A stretch of DNA of 64,000 nt from Muribaculaceae bacterium (GCA_011959405.1 BLLX01000004.1:1-64000), one strand, 5' to 3'. Positions 1-10,567 are shown, numbered from the stretch's first letter. Numbers and translations: made by a program. The notes: generated by a model from the letters alone, not told the origin.

Positions 1-121
1 ACGGGTAAGGGCAGGTATACACTTTATTTTATCTTAAATGAAAAAGCCGTGTATAATCATGTGAATTCTTCACTATTTTCAGGCCGTAGGCTATTTTTTT
101 GAAATTAGACGATAAAAGCAT

Positions 122-129
122 TAACTTTG
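122..129 (+). promoter_or_regulatory. Bacteroidetes-type promoter -7 element (TAACTTTG) with TTTG -33 element at 98-101
   Basis: TTTG (98-101), 20-nt spacer, TAACTTTG (122-129), immediately upstream of ATG at 139. Confidence 0.7.
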
Positions 130-138
130 TGGATTATT

Positions 139-459
139 ATGAACGCAGAAGAAAAACTCAATGTTGAGACGCGCGCAGTGGAACTGCTGCGCACGGTATT
201 CGACCCGGAAATCCCGGTCGACATCTATTCTCTCGGCCTTATCTACCGGATAGAAGTGACTGATGACGACGTACTCCAGATCGACATGACCCTGACAGCC
301 CCCAACTGTCCGGCTGCCGACTTTTTAGTGGAAGACGCGCGATATAAACTCGAGACCATCGCCGGAATCAGATCAGTGGAGATCAACATCGTATTCGAGC
401 CGGAATGGACCAAGGACATGATGAGCGAGGAAGCCAAGCTGGAACTCGGATTCCTGTAA
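139..459 (+). CDS. DUF59/MIP18-family (SufT-like) iron-sulfur assembly protein
   Basis: ORF 127..459; ATG at 139 preferred because the upstream codons overlap the promoter; motif VDIYSLGLIYRI...TLTAPNCPAAD typical of DUF59. Confidence 0.8.
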   Translation: MNAEEKLNVETRAVELLRTVFDPEIPVDIYSLGLIYRIEVTDDDVLQIDMTLTAPNCPAADFLVEDARYKLETIAGIRSVEINIVFEPEWTKDMMSEEAKLELGFL

Positions 460-469
460 GCATTAACCT

Positions 470-1252
470 ATGAGGAAGATCGACTATTTCATATCCGACC
501 TGCATCTGGGCGCCGCATATTTTATTGAACCGCGCGCGCACGAGAAGGCTGTGGCCGATTGGCTCCGGTCAATCGGGCCGACTGCCCGGCGGCTGTATCT
601 GGTAGGCGATATTCTCGACTATTGGTATGAATACCGCCATGTGGTGCCACAGGGCTATGTAAGGTTTTTTGGCGCGTTGGCAGAACTGGCCGACTCCGGG
701 GTGGAGGTGACGTGGATTATCGGCAACCACGACATCTGGATATTCGACTATCTTCCTTCGGAACTCGGCATAAGAGTGGTCGACGGCATTCTGGATGAAA
801 CCATCGACGGAAAAAGATTCATCATAAGCCACGGCGACGGCCTTGGGCGGATAGGCCCAGGCATGAGAGCTATCCGCACTTTGTTCCGCAACAGACTGTG
901 TCAGATACTTTTCGCCGCCATTCATCCACGCTGGACAGTAGGATTCGCCCATTGGTGGAGTGCATACAACAGACGACGCCACCACACCGGTCCGGCAGCC
1001 CGCCCTCTGCCCGTGGAGCCACTCGTGCAATGGGTTGAAGAGAATCAACTCACCCGTCCGGTACCTCCGGTCGATTTTTATGTGTTCGGACACTACCACA
1101 CCGTGGTCGACCGCAAGGTGGAAGGAGCGCGAATGATAGTGCTCGGAGACTGGATCACCAATATGAGCTACGGCACGTTCGATGGCACGAAATTCACCAT
1201 GCATCGGGTGGATTTAGAGGTAAAAAACGATCTTTCCAACACCGGGAAGTAA
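470..1252 (+). CDS. UDP-2,3-diacylglucosamine hydrolase-like metallophosphoesterase (LpxH family)
   Basis: Motifs SDLHLG, GDILDYW, GNHDIW, SHGDGLG, GHYHT of calcineurin-like phosphoesterases of the LpxH type. Confidence 0.85.
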   Translation: MRKIDYFISDLHLGAAYFIEPRAHEKAVADWLRSIGPTARRLYLVGDILDYWYEYRHVVPQGYVRFFGALAELADSGVEVTWIIGNHDIWIFDYLPSELGIRVVDGILDETIDGKRFIISHGDGLGRIGPGMRAIRTLFRNRLCQILFAAIHPRWTVGFAHWWSAYNRRRHHTGPAARPLPVEPLVQWVEENQLTRPVPPVDFYVFGHYHTVVDRKVEGARMIVLGDWITNMSYGTFDGTKFTMHRVDLEVKNDLSNTGK

Positions 1253-1368
1253 ATACAGGCGCCATGCAACGGCAGGCATAAGACACACAAACAGCTGATA
1301 TAACGCAAATTACCTCACATGCGATTAAACATAGTTATTAAACGATGTTAAATAACATATAAATAAAG

Positions 1369-1486
1369 TTGCACGCACGGATAAAAACAGCCACCTTTGC
1401 ATCAGAAACCTGTAACAATCTTTTTTACCTTAGAAATTGTACCTATTGGAAACCTATTGAAAAGGAGCTCAGTGATGAGCTCCTTT
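1369..1486 (+). ncRNA. Candidate orphan small transcript (promoter-like elements plus intrinsic terminator, no ORF)
   Basis: TTG (1369-1371), 20-nt spacer, CACCTTTG (1392-1399); downstream perfect hairpin AAAGGAGCTC-agtgat-GAGCTCCTTT (1461-1486); no plausible CDS between. Confidence 0.4.
1461..1486. terminator. Bidirectional hairpin terminator
   Basis: 10-bp perfect stem, 6-nt loop, between converging units (+ to 1252, - ending at 1494). Confidence 0.75.
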
Positions 1487-1493
1487 CTCTTAT

Positions 1494-3473
1494 TCATGCA
1501 TAACTGTGCAGACCGCCCAATATGAAATTCACCCCGAAATAGGTCATGACCACACAAGTGAAAGCCGCCACACACCATATAGCATAAGCCCTGTCGTCCG
1601 CAAGCCACGACAACGAGCGTCGGTGTAACGGCAAGGAATATACAAGCATGGTTATCAGTGCCCAGACCTCTTTCGGATCCCAGCCCCAATAGCGCCCCCA
1701 CGACATATTTGCCCACACAGCGCCAATGAATATACCTGCGGCAAGCAAAAACACCGCCGGTCTGAGCATACGCCGGCTTTCGGCAAGAAGATGGCGCCTA
1801 CCGAAAAGCCACGCCACACCGCACAGCGCCATCAACGCCAGCAGAGCGTAGGCAAGCATCACAGCCAGAACATGTACGCTCAGCAGCGGCGACCGCAACA
1901 CGGGCATTATCTGTGTGACCTGAGGGTTCCGCAATCCTATCATGGCTACCATCAGCGACAGTCCAGCCACCATGAGCCCCAAAGCAAGCAACTCCGGAGT
2001 GCGCCGTGCGCCCAAAGCGGCAGCCACACATGCGCCCACGGCCATCCATTGCATGGTCTCATATCCGTTGGCCATAGGAACCCGTCCTGCCGCCACAGCA
2101 TTCAGCGAGATGAGAAACAGAACATAGCCGGCCGACAAACCTACCGCCGCCCATGCCACCCGGCGGCACGGACAGACAAACAGCGCCACCGCTGCAACCA
2201 CCATGACAGCCGCGGGCCACGACGAAGCCGACAAATCCACAAACATACGCTCGGCCCACGTCCTTGCGGCCGACGGCAACACCTCCGGCACCACCGCATG
2301 CTGATAGCTCGCTATCTTGTCCACAGTCCGGGCCACGCCCTCCCAGTCGCCGACGGCCACCAACTCCGCCACATAGCCGAGACTATGCCGGGCCATGCGC
2401 CATGAATCCACGTCCATCGCATCAGGCATATCGTCCACAGGCGAATACCATACCATATTCCCCGATCCTGTATAAGGAAATATTTTCCAGAGCGATCCGG
2501 CCGACGCCATTGACGCCAGCGAGAATTTTTCATTTTCCTCCTCATGGCCCATATCCGAAAAGCGATAACGGCCACTCTCATCAAAAAAGTCGGCAAGCGA
2601 CGCACGGTCTCCGCCATCAGACGCCACACCTTTTATATATATACACGGCTCGTCCTTCCAGGAGTCATAATAAAACAGCCATCCCGACAGTACCTGCTCA
2701 GGATTCATCCCCCGATACGTCGCCGACCCCGTCAGCCTTACTGTGAAATCGCGCGCAAGCGATGAAAAAGGGGCCACACGTCCGTTATTATACACAAACA
2801 GATTTCCGAACCGTTCAGCCACATCGGCCGGAACCACCGATGGCGCGGCATTGAGAGCCGGCGAACAAAAGCCGATAACCGCGACGACCGCCGCCACTGT
2901 TTTCCGTCTTTTCTCCGGCACACATATCCATATCATGGACACCAGTAGCATCAAATATCCTGAATATGTCACCCCGATGCCCCACGGATCATGGGTGACA
3001 GTAAGCACAGAGCCAAGAGAGTCGGCATCATAGCCCGACTGATAAAAACGGTAACCGTCCGCCGTCACCACTTTATTCATCGCTACGGTCTCCTTTGTGC
3101 CGTCCACCGTAATATGGCTCACAAAGTCCGAAGGCGCCTGTGTGCCAGGATAATATTCCACAACGAACTCATCGAGAGTCACAGGCAACGCTCCTACAAA
3201 CACCGTATCCCCCACCCTCAGATGCACCTTCTCGGACGTGCCGCAGCAATGCGTGACCAATGCCCCGGCAAGTATGACCAGAAATGAGACATGAAGCATA
3301 AACACGGCAGGACGCACATATAGTCTGCGTCTCACAATGACACACAACGACCACGCGGCCAATACAGCCCACCCCGCCACAAAGACCGGAGAGGTATAAA
3401 TCCTCTCCGCATCAGGCAAAAAACTCACGGCGGCCAAAGCCACCACCATCAAGGCCAATATAATGAAAGGCAT
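1494..3473 (-). CDS. Cytochrome c maturation protein, ResB-like N-terminus fused to CcsA-like C-terminus (System II)
   Basis: 659 aa, multiple TM segments, tryptophan-rich heme-handling motif WGRYWGWDPKEVWAL near the C-terminus. Confidence 0.85.
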   Translation of the reverse strand: MPFIILALMVVALAAVSFLPDAERIYTSPVFVAGWAVLAAWSLCVIVRRRLYVRPAVFMLHVSFLVILAGALVTHCCGTSEKVHLRVGDTVFVGALPVTLDEFVVEYYPGTQAPSDFVSHITVDGTKETVAMNKVVTADGYRFYQSGYDADSLGSVLTVTHDPWGIGVTYSGYLMLLVSMIWICVPEKRRKTVAAVVAVIGFCSPALNAAPSVVPADVAERFGNLFVYNNGRVAPFSSLARDFTVRLTGSATYRGMNPEQVLSGWLFYYDSWKDEPCIYIKGVASDGGDRASLADFFDESGRYRFSDMGHEEENEKFSLASMASAGSLWKIFPYTGSGNMVWYSPVDDMPDAMDVDSWRMARHSLGYVAELVAVGDWEGVARTVDKIASYQHAVVPEVLPSAARTWAERMFVDLSASSWPAAVMVVAAVALFVCPCRRVAWAAVGLSAGYVLFLISLNAVAAGRVPMANGYETMQWMAVGACVAAALGARRTPELLALGLMVAGLSLMVAMIGLRNPQVTQIMPVLRSPLLSVHVLAVMLAYALLALMALCGVAWLFGRRHLLAESRRMLRPAVFLLAAGIFIGAVWANMSWGRYWGWDPKEVWALITMLVYSLPLHRRSLSWLADDRAYAIWCVAAFTCVVMTYFGVNFILGGLHSYA

Positions 3474-3487
3474 AGTAGTTTTATAAT

Positions 3488-3602
<115 letters not shown>

Positions 3603-3604
<2 letters not shown>

Positions 3605-5294
3605 AAATTGCTTCTAAAAACGCGACCACGGCATCACGGTCTGTTTTTGACAGAGCACGGAAACGGTTCACGGAATATGCCGCATCGCTTTGCTCAGAAG
3701 CTCCATGCCACATGATCGCTTCCAGCGTGGTGCGCGCACGGCAGTCATGAAGACGGTCGGCATACTCCGCTCCGGTCACCTTTTGATGCAGACCACGGCC
3801 CCAAAGAGGAGTAGTCCGGCACCATCCGTTGCGTATATCATTCACCATCATCAATTTATGTTGCACCATATCTGTATAAGGCCATATCTTCTGTTCTGGA
3901 TAGCGCGGAAGATCCCGTCCGCCACTTCCATTGAAAAACTGTGCCGGATCCCTCACTTCATCCTTCCCTGTAGTCCACGAAGGACGGTGACAATAGGCAC
4001 AGCCTATCTCCTGAAATAGCTCTTTGCCGCGAGCCACCGACGGATTGTCAATATCACGCACTGCGGGAACGGCCAGCCCCCGGTGCCACACCATCATGTC
4101 TATATAATTCTGGTCTGAAGCCTCGGCTGACAGCGACGTCGAATTGATATATGCCAGAATATCCTTCTCGACATCACCGGAAAACCATTCGGGATGTGTA
4201 CGGTCAGGATCCACTGACTCTATGTAGGCTGGAAAAGCAGCCTGCACTTCCGGATCACGCGAAGCAGCCACGGCATAGAATCCTCCGGCATCCTTATAGT
4301 GGTAACGACGGTCAGAACGTGTCACGTTGGTGATATTCCAGAACGCATTGGCCCCGGCGGCGTCCTGCAGCGGACCGCGCGACAGCGCGTATGTGTAACG
4401 GAACGGATATCCGGCTCCGTCAGAACTCTGTTCCTTCGAGGTGTACAGTCCCGTCCAGTCTCCGCCCTTGAAAACCGCCGGATTCAGTCCGTTTGGCAAA
4501 AATCCGTCCTTCTCCTCCTCTTCATACTGCCTGCGCAGATCCTCGTCAGAGATAGCATCGAGCAAACCTGTCCCGTATATGCCGATGGTCGATTCAAGGC
4601 GCACCTCATAATCACCCATCTGCGACTCCGTAAGCACACCTTGATTATAGGCATAGACAGCAGAAGGCTCCATCGTGACCTCAGGATAACGCAACGCATA
4701 CGTCTCACCGTCATCAAAGCGGTTGCCGAAACGATCGGTATATTCATGCCATTTCAGCATCACGCGGCTCTCGTCAAGCGGAGCTTTGAATGGAGCCACA
4801 GCATGGCCCTGCGGCATACCTGCAAGCCAGTTGACATAGGCCTGGGTCGAGGGATTATACACCACCAGCAGATATCCGTTGCCAGGATCATTAGTGCTGA
4901 ACGGTCCGTCTGGCCGCGACTTGCCATGGCCGTAGCCCGGATGGCAGTGCATGCACGACGAGCGTACGTAGACCGGTCCCAGCCCTCCCCTCACTCCGCT
5001 GTTGTTAGACACATAATTTTTCTCAAACAACTGCTCGCCGCGCTTGAACGAAGCAAGCAGTCCGCCGCGCTCCACACTTTTTGTAGGTTGCTCGAATGCA
5101 GCCGAAGTGGTTATGAACGACGTGCCCAACTCCCCGCCTGCATAATACCACTCTGGGCGTTCGTTCTTTTCCGGATCATGCGTTCCGGAAAGATCGCCGG
5201 GCTTTTCCTCTTCCGCGGAACATGCGGTCACGGCCGTCGCCGCAATGATAACGGCCGGCAGATATAAATACTGTTTCATAATCAACTGTGTCAA
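3603..5294 (-). CDS. Di-heme cytochrome / DUF1111 thiol oxidoreductase-like protein
   Basis: Signal/lipoprotein-like N-terminus (AVTACS), two CxxCH heme motifs (CMHCH, CAYCH), DUF1111-like architecture. Confidence 0.85.
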
Positions 5295-6526
5295 TTATCT
5301 GAGATCAACAATATCACCTCATCAAACACGTCGACAAGATCATTGCAGGCATCCACTGCGGCAAAATTGACATCGTGCATGGACACATCCTGCGAAGTGG
5401 ACGCAAACGGCTCCCTCATGCGCGATATGGCATCGACCGCACTGTCTATGGCCGCTTTCACCCTCAGGTCAAGACCGGGATCCACAGAAGCCACATAATC
5501 GCTGAGAGTATGTGCCGACGGCATGATGTAATCTTCAGTCTCGCCTTCAGCTGGCTGATAACCCATATAGGCATGACGCACCGAGCGGATATTGTCGACA
5601 AAATCCGTAATGGAATTCAACGCGTATGGCGACTCTATATAATCCGGATCCGCCGCCAGACCTGAACCTACCGGATTGCCGATCTTCTGATTGCCCACCT
5701 CGTCGGCTATGTCCTGGGCACCGACAATCAGTTCCTCCACCGCCTGAGCATAACTCACATACATGCTGCCGACTTTTCCGGCATTCTTCATATATGCTCC
5801 GTAATTACGGTCATAGCTAAGTTCAGCATCATCAAGTATCGAGAGTTTTTCGGCCGACACAGTGCCGGGATCGGCCCACGAAGCCTCAAGACGCACGCAA
5901 CAGTTGCGCAAATCATCGGCAACGGCGGCAAGATAATACAGTTCATTCTGTGTAAACCGCTCCACAGGACGTGGCGACGTGACAGCAGCCGACTCCGACG
6001 ACGGCTCGAAAATCATATATTCAATCGCATGAAACCCTAGCAGTCCCTGACCCAGCGACGAACCCACATATTCTCCCGCACTCTCGCGGTCGTGCATCTG
6101 CGCCATCTGCGACGGATTACCGAGCATGGCTTCCATAGCGGTCCTGTCGAGCGGCCATGTGTCGATATGCGGATCAATGTTATAGTCGGCAGCTGCGCCG
6201 AAAAGCCACGCTTCACTCAGCTCCCAGTAGCGTCGGGCTTCGATCCATAGCCTGCCGGCTTCAGCTACCATGTCCGGCGTCAGATTGCCAACGCCGGCCG
6301 CACACATCTCATCGCATTTCGCCGCCAGACGGAGCGACGCATCGGCCAGACCCCGGTAGGTAGGCACCACCGTATTGTTCACATAATCCTCCACCACAGG
6401 GCGCAAAGCGATCTCCTGTGCGTCGGCCGCATACGATCCTCCATCCGCAGGATCATCCTGAGAGCATGACACAAGCATTGCTGCCGACATCGCCGCAGCC
6501 AGGACAAAATAATGATTCTTTACCAT
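5291..6526 (-). CDS. Imelysin family (peptidase M75-like) lipoprotein
   Basis: Lipobox LVSCS; GFHAIEYMIFE matches the GxHxxE imelysin motif; 4-bp overlap with the downstream DUF1111 gene. Confidence 0.85.
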   Translation of the reverse strand: MVKNHYFVLAAAMSAAMLVSCSQDDPADGGSYAADAQEIALRPVVEDYVNNTVVPTYRGLADASLRLAAKCDEMCAAGVGNLTPDMVAEAGRLWIEARRYWELSEAWLFGAAADYNIDPHIDTWPLDRTAMEAMLGNPSQMAQMHDRESAGEYVGSSLGQGLLGFHAIEYMIFEPSSESAAVTSPRPVERFTQNELYYLAAVADDLRNCCVRLEASWADPGTVSAEKLSILDDAELSYDRNYGAYMKNAGKVGSMYVSYAQAVEELIVGAQDIADEVGNQKIGNPVGSGLAADPDYIESPYALNSITDFVDNIRSVRHAYMGYQPAEGETEDYIMPSAHTLSDYVASVDPGLDLRVKAAIDSAVDAISRMREPFASTSQDVSMHDVNFAAVDACNDLVDVFDEVILLISDN

Positions 6527-6564
6527 AAAAGTATAAAAGTATAAAATATGTTTGGTTATTAAAT

Positions 6565-7809
6565 TTATTTCCGACGAGTGAAAAATCCCGTATAAGCCAC
6601 CCCCACCGATACAGACGGCTCATTGTTGTATGGCCTGCGCATAATCCCGGCCGAATACTCCCCCTTGACCACAATCTGCGGAATAGGATAGTAATTTACT
6701 CCGGCGGCAACGCGATGACGTCCGCACCAGTCATACCGGAGAATACCTCCGGCCGTCCTCAGCATGGAATCATAGAAATCATAGCGGGCAAACAGATAGA
6801 ACTTCTGTTTCCTGACCTTTATTGGAGCAAAAATGTCATAACCGGCTTCCACTCCGGCCGATATGGCATCGGATGCCACATTGGTTTTCGGCGAAGGAGA
6901 GTCGTTGCGCATTTTCTTATTGTAGGCGGTGATCCTGTCAGAATTCGACAGATGTCCGTAGATCACCCCGCCGCGCACTATCATGTCATAGCCCGAATAG
7001 TCAAAATCTACCGCTCCGATTGTCAGCAGCCCCTTCACGTCCTCCCAATTGCTGTTAGGCTTTGTCAGAGTATTGCTGAACGTATTGCCGGCATATCCGC
7101 TCACACCGACTCGCAACCCATCAACACGGTAATCCACACGGGCTGCACCCGCTACCGTATTGGCTATTTTGAACTCATAGGGCGACCCGCCACCGGTAGC
7201 TACCCAACCTTCCCGGCCGAAGCGGTCGGAATCAAGGCCGGGCATTATCAAGGCTTCATAGCGCCAGCGTCCGGCGTGTCCCCACAACGATATGCCGGTC
7301 TCATGCCATGTGCAGGGAATGATCTTGGCGTCGCCCTCCGGACGATACACTCCGAAGAATTCCACAGGCATATGTGCACGGTTTGTTGATCCCACCGGCA
7401 CCACAATGTGTCCCACCCGCAGATTCAGTTGCGGCATGAACGATTTCTGAAGCCAGAACTGCTCCAGAGCCACCTCACCCCCACGCTCTACCTCAGTCTC
7501 ATACTCACCACCCTCATCATCCTCCATTTCCACGGCGGTCTCCACCCCGCCATGCTCAAATTCTATCTCCGTACCCATGCTCCAACCTTTGCCGAAATCA
7601 TAGCCGAGATAGACCACTACATGCGGCAGATCCACGCGGCCATGATGCTGACCGGCAAAATTCTGTGGATTTTTATATCTGTTCCATGCGTCCGAAAAAA
7701 AATTATAGGAATAAGTCGCTTCGCCATAGCCGCCCACTGTAAGCTGGGCCGATGCCCCCAGAGCGCACGCCGATGCTCCGATCAGGAGCGATGTGATTTT
7801 ACTGTTCAT
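6565..7809 (-). CDS. Outer-membrane porin-like beta-barrel protein
   Basis: Signal peptide, AQLTVGGYGEATYSYNFF N-terminus, alternating beta-strand pattern, aromatic-rich C-terminus. Confidence 0.75.
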   Translation of the reverse strand: MNSKITSLLIGASACALGASAQLTVGGYGEATYSYNFFSDAWNRYKNPQNFAGQHHGRVDLPHVVVYLGYDFGKGWSMGTEIEFEHGGVETAVEMEDDEGGEYETEVERGGEVALEQFWLQKSFMPQLNLRVGHIVVPVGSTNRAHMPVEFFGVYRPEGDAKIIPCTWHETGISLWGHAGRWRYEALIMPGLDSDRFGREGWVATGGGSPYEFKIANTVAGAARVDYRVDGLRVGVSGYAGNTFSNTLTKPNSNWEDVKGLLTIGAVDFDYSGYDMIVRGGVIYGHLSNSDRITAYNKKMRNDSPSPKTNVASDAISAGVEAGYDIFAPIKVRKQKFYLFARYDFYDSMLRTAGGILRYDWCGRHRVAAGVNYYPIPQIVVKGEYSAGIMRRPYNNEPSVSVGVAYTGFFTRRK

Positions 7810-7841
7810 TGAAACGTGATGGATATTTGGTTATTCGGCTG

Positions 7842-7849
7842 CAAAATTA
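7842..7849 (-). promoter_or_regulatory. -7 element (TAATTTTG on minus strand) of the porin-imelysin-DUF1111-ccs unit
   Basis: CAAAATTA on + strand 33 bp upstream of the porin ATG; -33 element weak. Confidence 0.5.
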
Positions 7850-7989
7850 CTGCCGCTCCACCATCGCCGAAATACTCAAATCATGGTAAAATCACCGCAT
7901 CCCCGGAGCTGACACACCATCGCTATCTAATCACATCGAAGTATGATGCCATGTTTATAGTTTATGATTTATGGGAATGGTTTATAGAC

Positions 7990-8030
7990 AGACAAAGGTG
8001 CGTGTGTCATAAGACCACGCACCTTTGTCT
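7990..8030. terminator. Hairpin terminator downstream of sdaA
   Basis: 15-bp perfect stem AGACAAAGGTGCGTG / CACGCACCTTTGTCT with 11-nt loop. Confidence 0.8.
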
Positions 8031-8057
8031 AATTTATATGAAGTATATTTCAATCGG

Positions 8058-9254
8058 TCATTTGATCACCGCAAGTCCGCCTTTGGCCGTTTCCTTATAA
8101 AGCGAAGGCAGGTCATGGCCGGTCTGCTTCATGACTTCGACAATACGGTCGAAACTCACCGAATGCCTTCCGTCTGAAAAAGCCGAATAAAGGTTGGCAT
8201 CCAGAGCGCGGGCGGCAGCATAGGCATTGCGCTCGATGCAAGGGATCTGCACAAGTCCGCACACCGGATCGCAAGTAAGCCCGAGATGATGTTCCAGCCC
8301 CATTTCAGCCGAATATTCGATCTGGCGCGGCGTGCCGCCAAAGAGCTGGCTGGCGGCCGCGGCCGCCATGGCGCATGCCACCCCCACCTCGCCCTGGCAT
8401 CCGACCTCAGCGCCGCTCACCGACGCGTTATGCTTGACCACATTGCCGAACAATCCGGCTGTAGCCAGCGCACGCAATATGCGCTTTTCACTGAAATTCT
8501 TGGAATTATGCAGATGATACAGCACGGCGGGCACTATGCCGCACGAACCACACGTCGGAGCAGTGACAATCTTGCCTCCGGCGGCATTCTCCTCGCTCAC
8601 AGCCAAGGCATACGCATATAGCAGACCTCGCGATTTCAAGGAATTATTATAGCCAGCGGAATGAACATAATAGCTGATGGCTTTTCGCGACACTCCAAGT
8701 CCGCCGGGCAACACGCCCTCGGCCTCGATACCGCGTTCCACGGCCTCCTTCATCACTTTCCACACCTCGCTGAGATAGTCCCACACTGAACTGTCCTCGC
8801 ATTGCTCAACATATTCCCAGAAAGCATGACCGGTGGTGTCACACCAGTTCAGGATCTCGGCGATAGTGGTCATGGAATATACCGATTCGGAAGTCTTGCG
8901 CTCCTCGCCGTCGCGGATCACGTCGCCGCCGCCTATGCTGTAGAGAGTCACGTCGTCCATCACGGAGCCGTCGGCCGAATACGCCTTGAAACGCATGCCG
9001 TTAGGATGAAACGGCAGAAAAACGTCAAGCTGCCACTCAATCTCTGTGGGCGCGGCAGGCGAAAGCACATCGAGGATAGCCTTGTCTGTAAGGTGACCCT
9101 TACCGGTAGCGGCGAGCGCACCGTAAAGCACCACTTCAAAACGAACGGCCCCGGCATTACGCTTCAGAAACATCCCTGCGGCATTGCGCGGACCCATAGT
9201 GTGCGAACTGCTCGGACCGTAACCTATCTTATAAAGTTGCCTGATTGATTCCAT
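8058..9254 (-). CDS. sdaA: L-serine ammonia-lyase
   Basis: GPSSSHTMGPRNAAGMF N-terminus and APTCGSCGIVPAVLY, GCQGEVGVACAMAAAA motifs of iron-sulfur serine dehydratase. Confidence 0.93.
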   Translation of the reverse strand: MESIRQLYKIGYGPSSSHTMGPRNAAGMFLKRNAGAVRFEVVLYGALAATGKGHLTDKAILDVLSPAAPTEIEWQLDVFLPFHPNGMRFKAYSADGSVMDDVTLYSIGGGDVIRDGEERKTSESVYSMTTIAEILNWCDTTGHAFWEYVEQCEDSSVWDYLSEVWKVMKEAVERGIEAEGVLPGGLGVSRKAISYYVHSAGYNNSLKSRGLLYAYALAVSEENAAGGKIVTAPTCGSCGIVPAVLYHLHNSKNFSEKRILRALATAGLFGNVVKHNASVSGAEVGCQGEVGVACAMAAAAASQLFGGTPRQIEYSAEMGLEHHLGLTCDPVCGLVQIPCIERNAYAAARALDANLYSAFSDGRHSVSFDRIVEVMKQTGHDLPSLYKETAKGGLAVIK

Positions 9255-9346
9255 ATCATTGATTTATGACCGCAAAAGTACTCAAAATCCCAAAAACAGG
9301 CAACTGAAAACCGACAACTGAAAACTTTTTCGTAAATTTGCCGATT

Positions 9347-10567
9347 ATGAAAACAACAATTCTGGCAATAGCCATGGCTATGATACCCGGAGCAATCTGG
9401 GCCGCTCCCGCACGGGTGACTCCGCAGGATGCTCTCAGCGCAGCCAAGGAGGCTTTTGACGATTATAACCCATCGCTGGCACGAAAACATATCGAGGAAT
9501 GCCGGAAAGCGATGAAACGCACCCGTAAAACGGCTCTCACCGAAGCGGCAGACTCACTGGAGGAACGCGTGGACCGGCTTGAATCCATGATGCAGCGCGT
9601 AGAGCAGATAGTGGTGATCGACAGCATCACCGTGGACAAGGAGGCGTTTTTTGAGACATACCGTCTCAGCCCTTCGGCTGGAGGACTCTATTCACCGGCC
9701 ACACTGCCCGAAGAATTCGATGTAGCCGACAACACCGTAGTCTACATGCCTGAAAACGGCCAGTCGATCATCTGGGGATCAAACTCAGGACTGATGGAGA
9801 GCGTCCGTTTCACCGACGGCACATGGGACACTCCCACCCCGGCCGGCGAAATACTGGACCAGGGCGGCACGGCAAATTTCCCGTTCGCGCTCACCGACGG
9901 CATAACTCTCTACTATGCCACCCAAGGCGATGACTCTATGGGCGGCTACGATATCTACATATCGCGGCGCAACGACAACGGAGACTTTCTGACGCCGCAG
10001 AACATGGGCATGCCCTACAACTCGCCTTACGACGACTATCTTCTGGCCATAGACGAGGAAACCGGCACAGGATGGTGGGCCACCGACCGCAACCGCCTTG
10101 GCGACCGCATCACCATCTACGTGTTCATTCCCTCGTCAATGCGCATCAACCATCCTGTCAATGCTCCAGACCTTGCATCAAGGGCACGTCTCGACAACTA
10201 CCGCGCCACATGGCCCGACGGCGCCGACTACGCCGGCCTTCTGGACAGGATCGACAATATAGAGGACTCACACGCCGACAATTCCCCGGATTTCACCCTT
10301 GCCCTGCCCGACGGACGCGTCTACACCCGCTGGAGCGATTTCAAGTCGCCGGTGGCAAGACGGCTCATGGAGCAATATGTCGATGCTCTCGAGGAAGAAG
10401 CCGCCGACTGCCGTATGCTTGAAGACATGCGTGAACGTTTCAAGCCCGGAGACCAGAAATCGGCCACACGCATCCGCCAGATGGAACTTAAGGCAAAACG
10501 TTCGGCAGCGACACTAAAATCACTTATGAACCAGGTGATAATGGCAGAAATTCCGAATGTGAAATGA
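9347..10567 (+). CDS. Secreted protein with TPR-like N-terminus and PD40/WD40-like beta-propeller region
   Basis: ATG at 9347 with signal peptide (ILAIAMAMIPGAIWAAPA); repeats such as NTVVYMPENGQSIIWGSN...GGYDIYISRR. Confidence 0.6.
   Translation: MKTTILAIAMAMIPGAIWAAPARVTPQDALSAAKEAFDDYNPSLARKHIEECRKAMKRTRKTALTEAADSLEERVDRLESMMQRVEQIVVIDSITVDKEAFFETYRLSPSAGGLYSPATLPEEFDVADNTVVYMPENGQSIIWGSNSGLMESVRFTDGTWDTPTPAGEILDQGGTANFPFALTDGITLYYATQGDDSMGGYDIYISRRNDNGDFLTPQNMGMPYNSPYDDYLLAIDEETGTGWWATDRNRLGDRITIYVFIPSSMRINHPVNAPDLASRARLDNYRATWPDGADYAGLLDRIDNIEDSHADNSPDFTLALPDGRVYTRWSDFKSPVARRLMEQYVDALEEEAADCRMLEDMRERFKPGDQKSATRIRQMELKAKRSAATLKSLMNQVIMAEIPNVK

Noticed and set aside
1791-2746. Plus-strand ORFs 1791..2405 and 2264..2746
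   Set aside because: Low-complexity His/Pro/Arg/Ser-rich translations antisense to the clear ResB-CcsA gene; typical shadow ORFs of GC-rich codons
9301-9326. Short direct repeat CAACTGAAAAC(CGA)CAACTGAAAAC upstream of the PD40-like gene
   Set aside because: Only two copies; could be chance or a worn microsatellite, and insufficient for a regulatory claim
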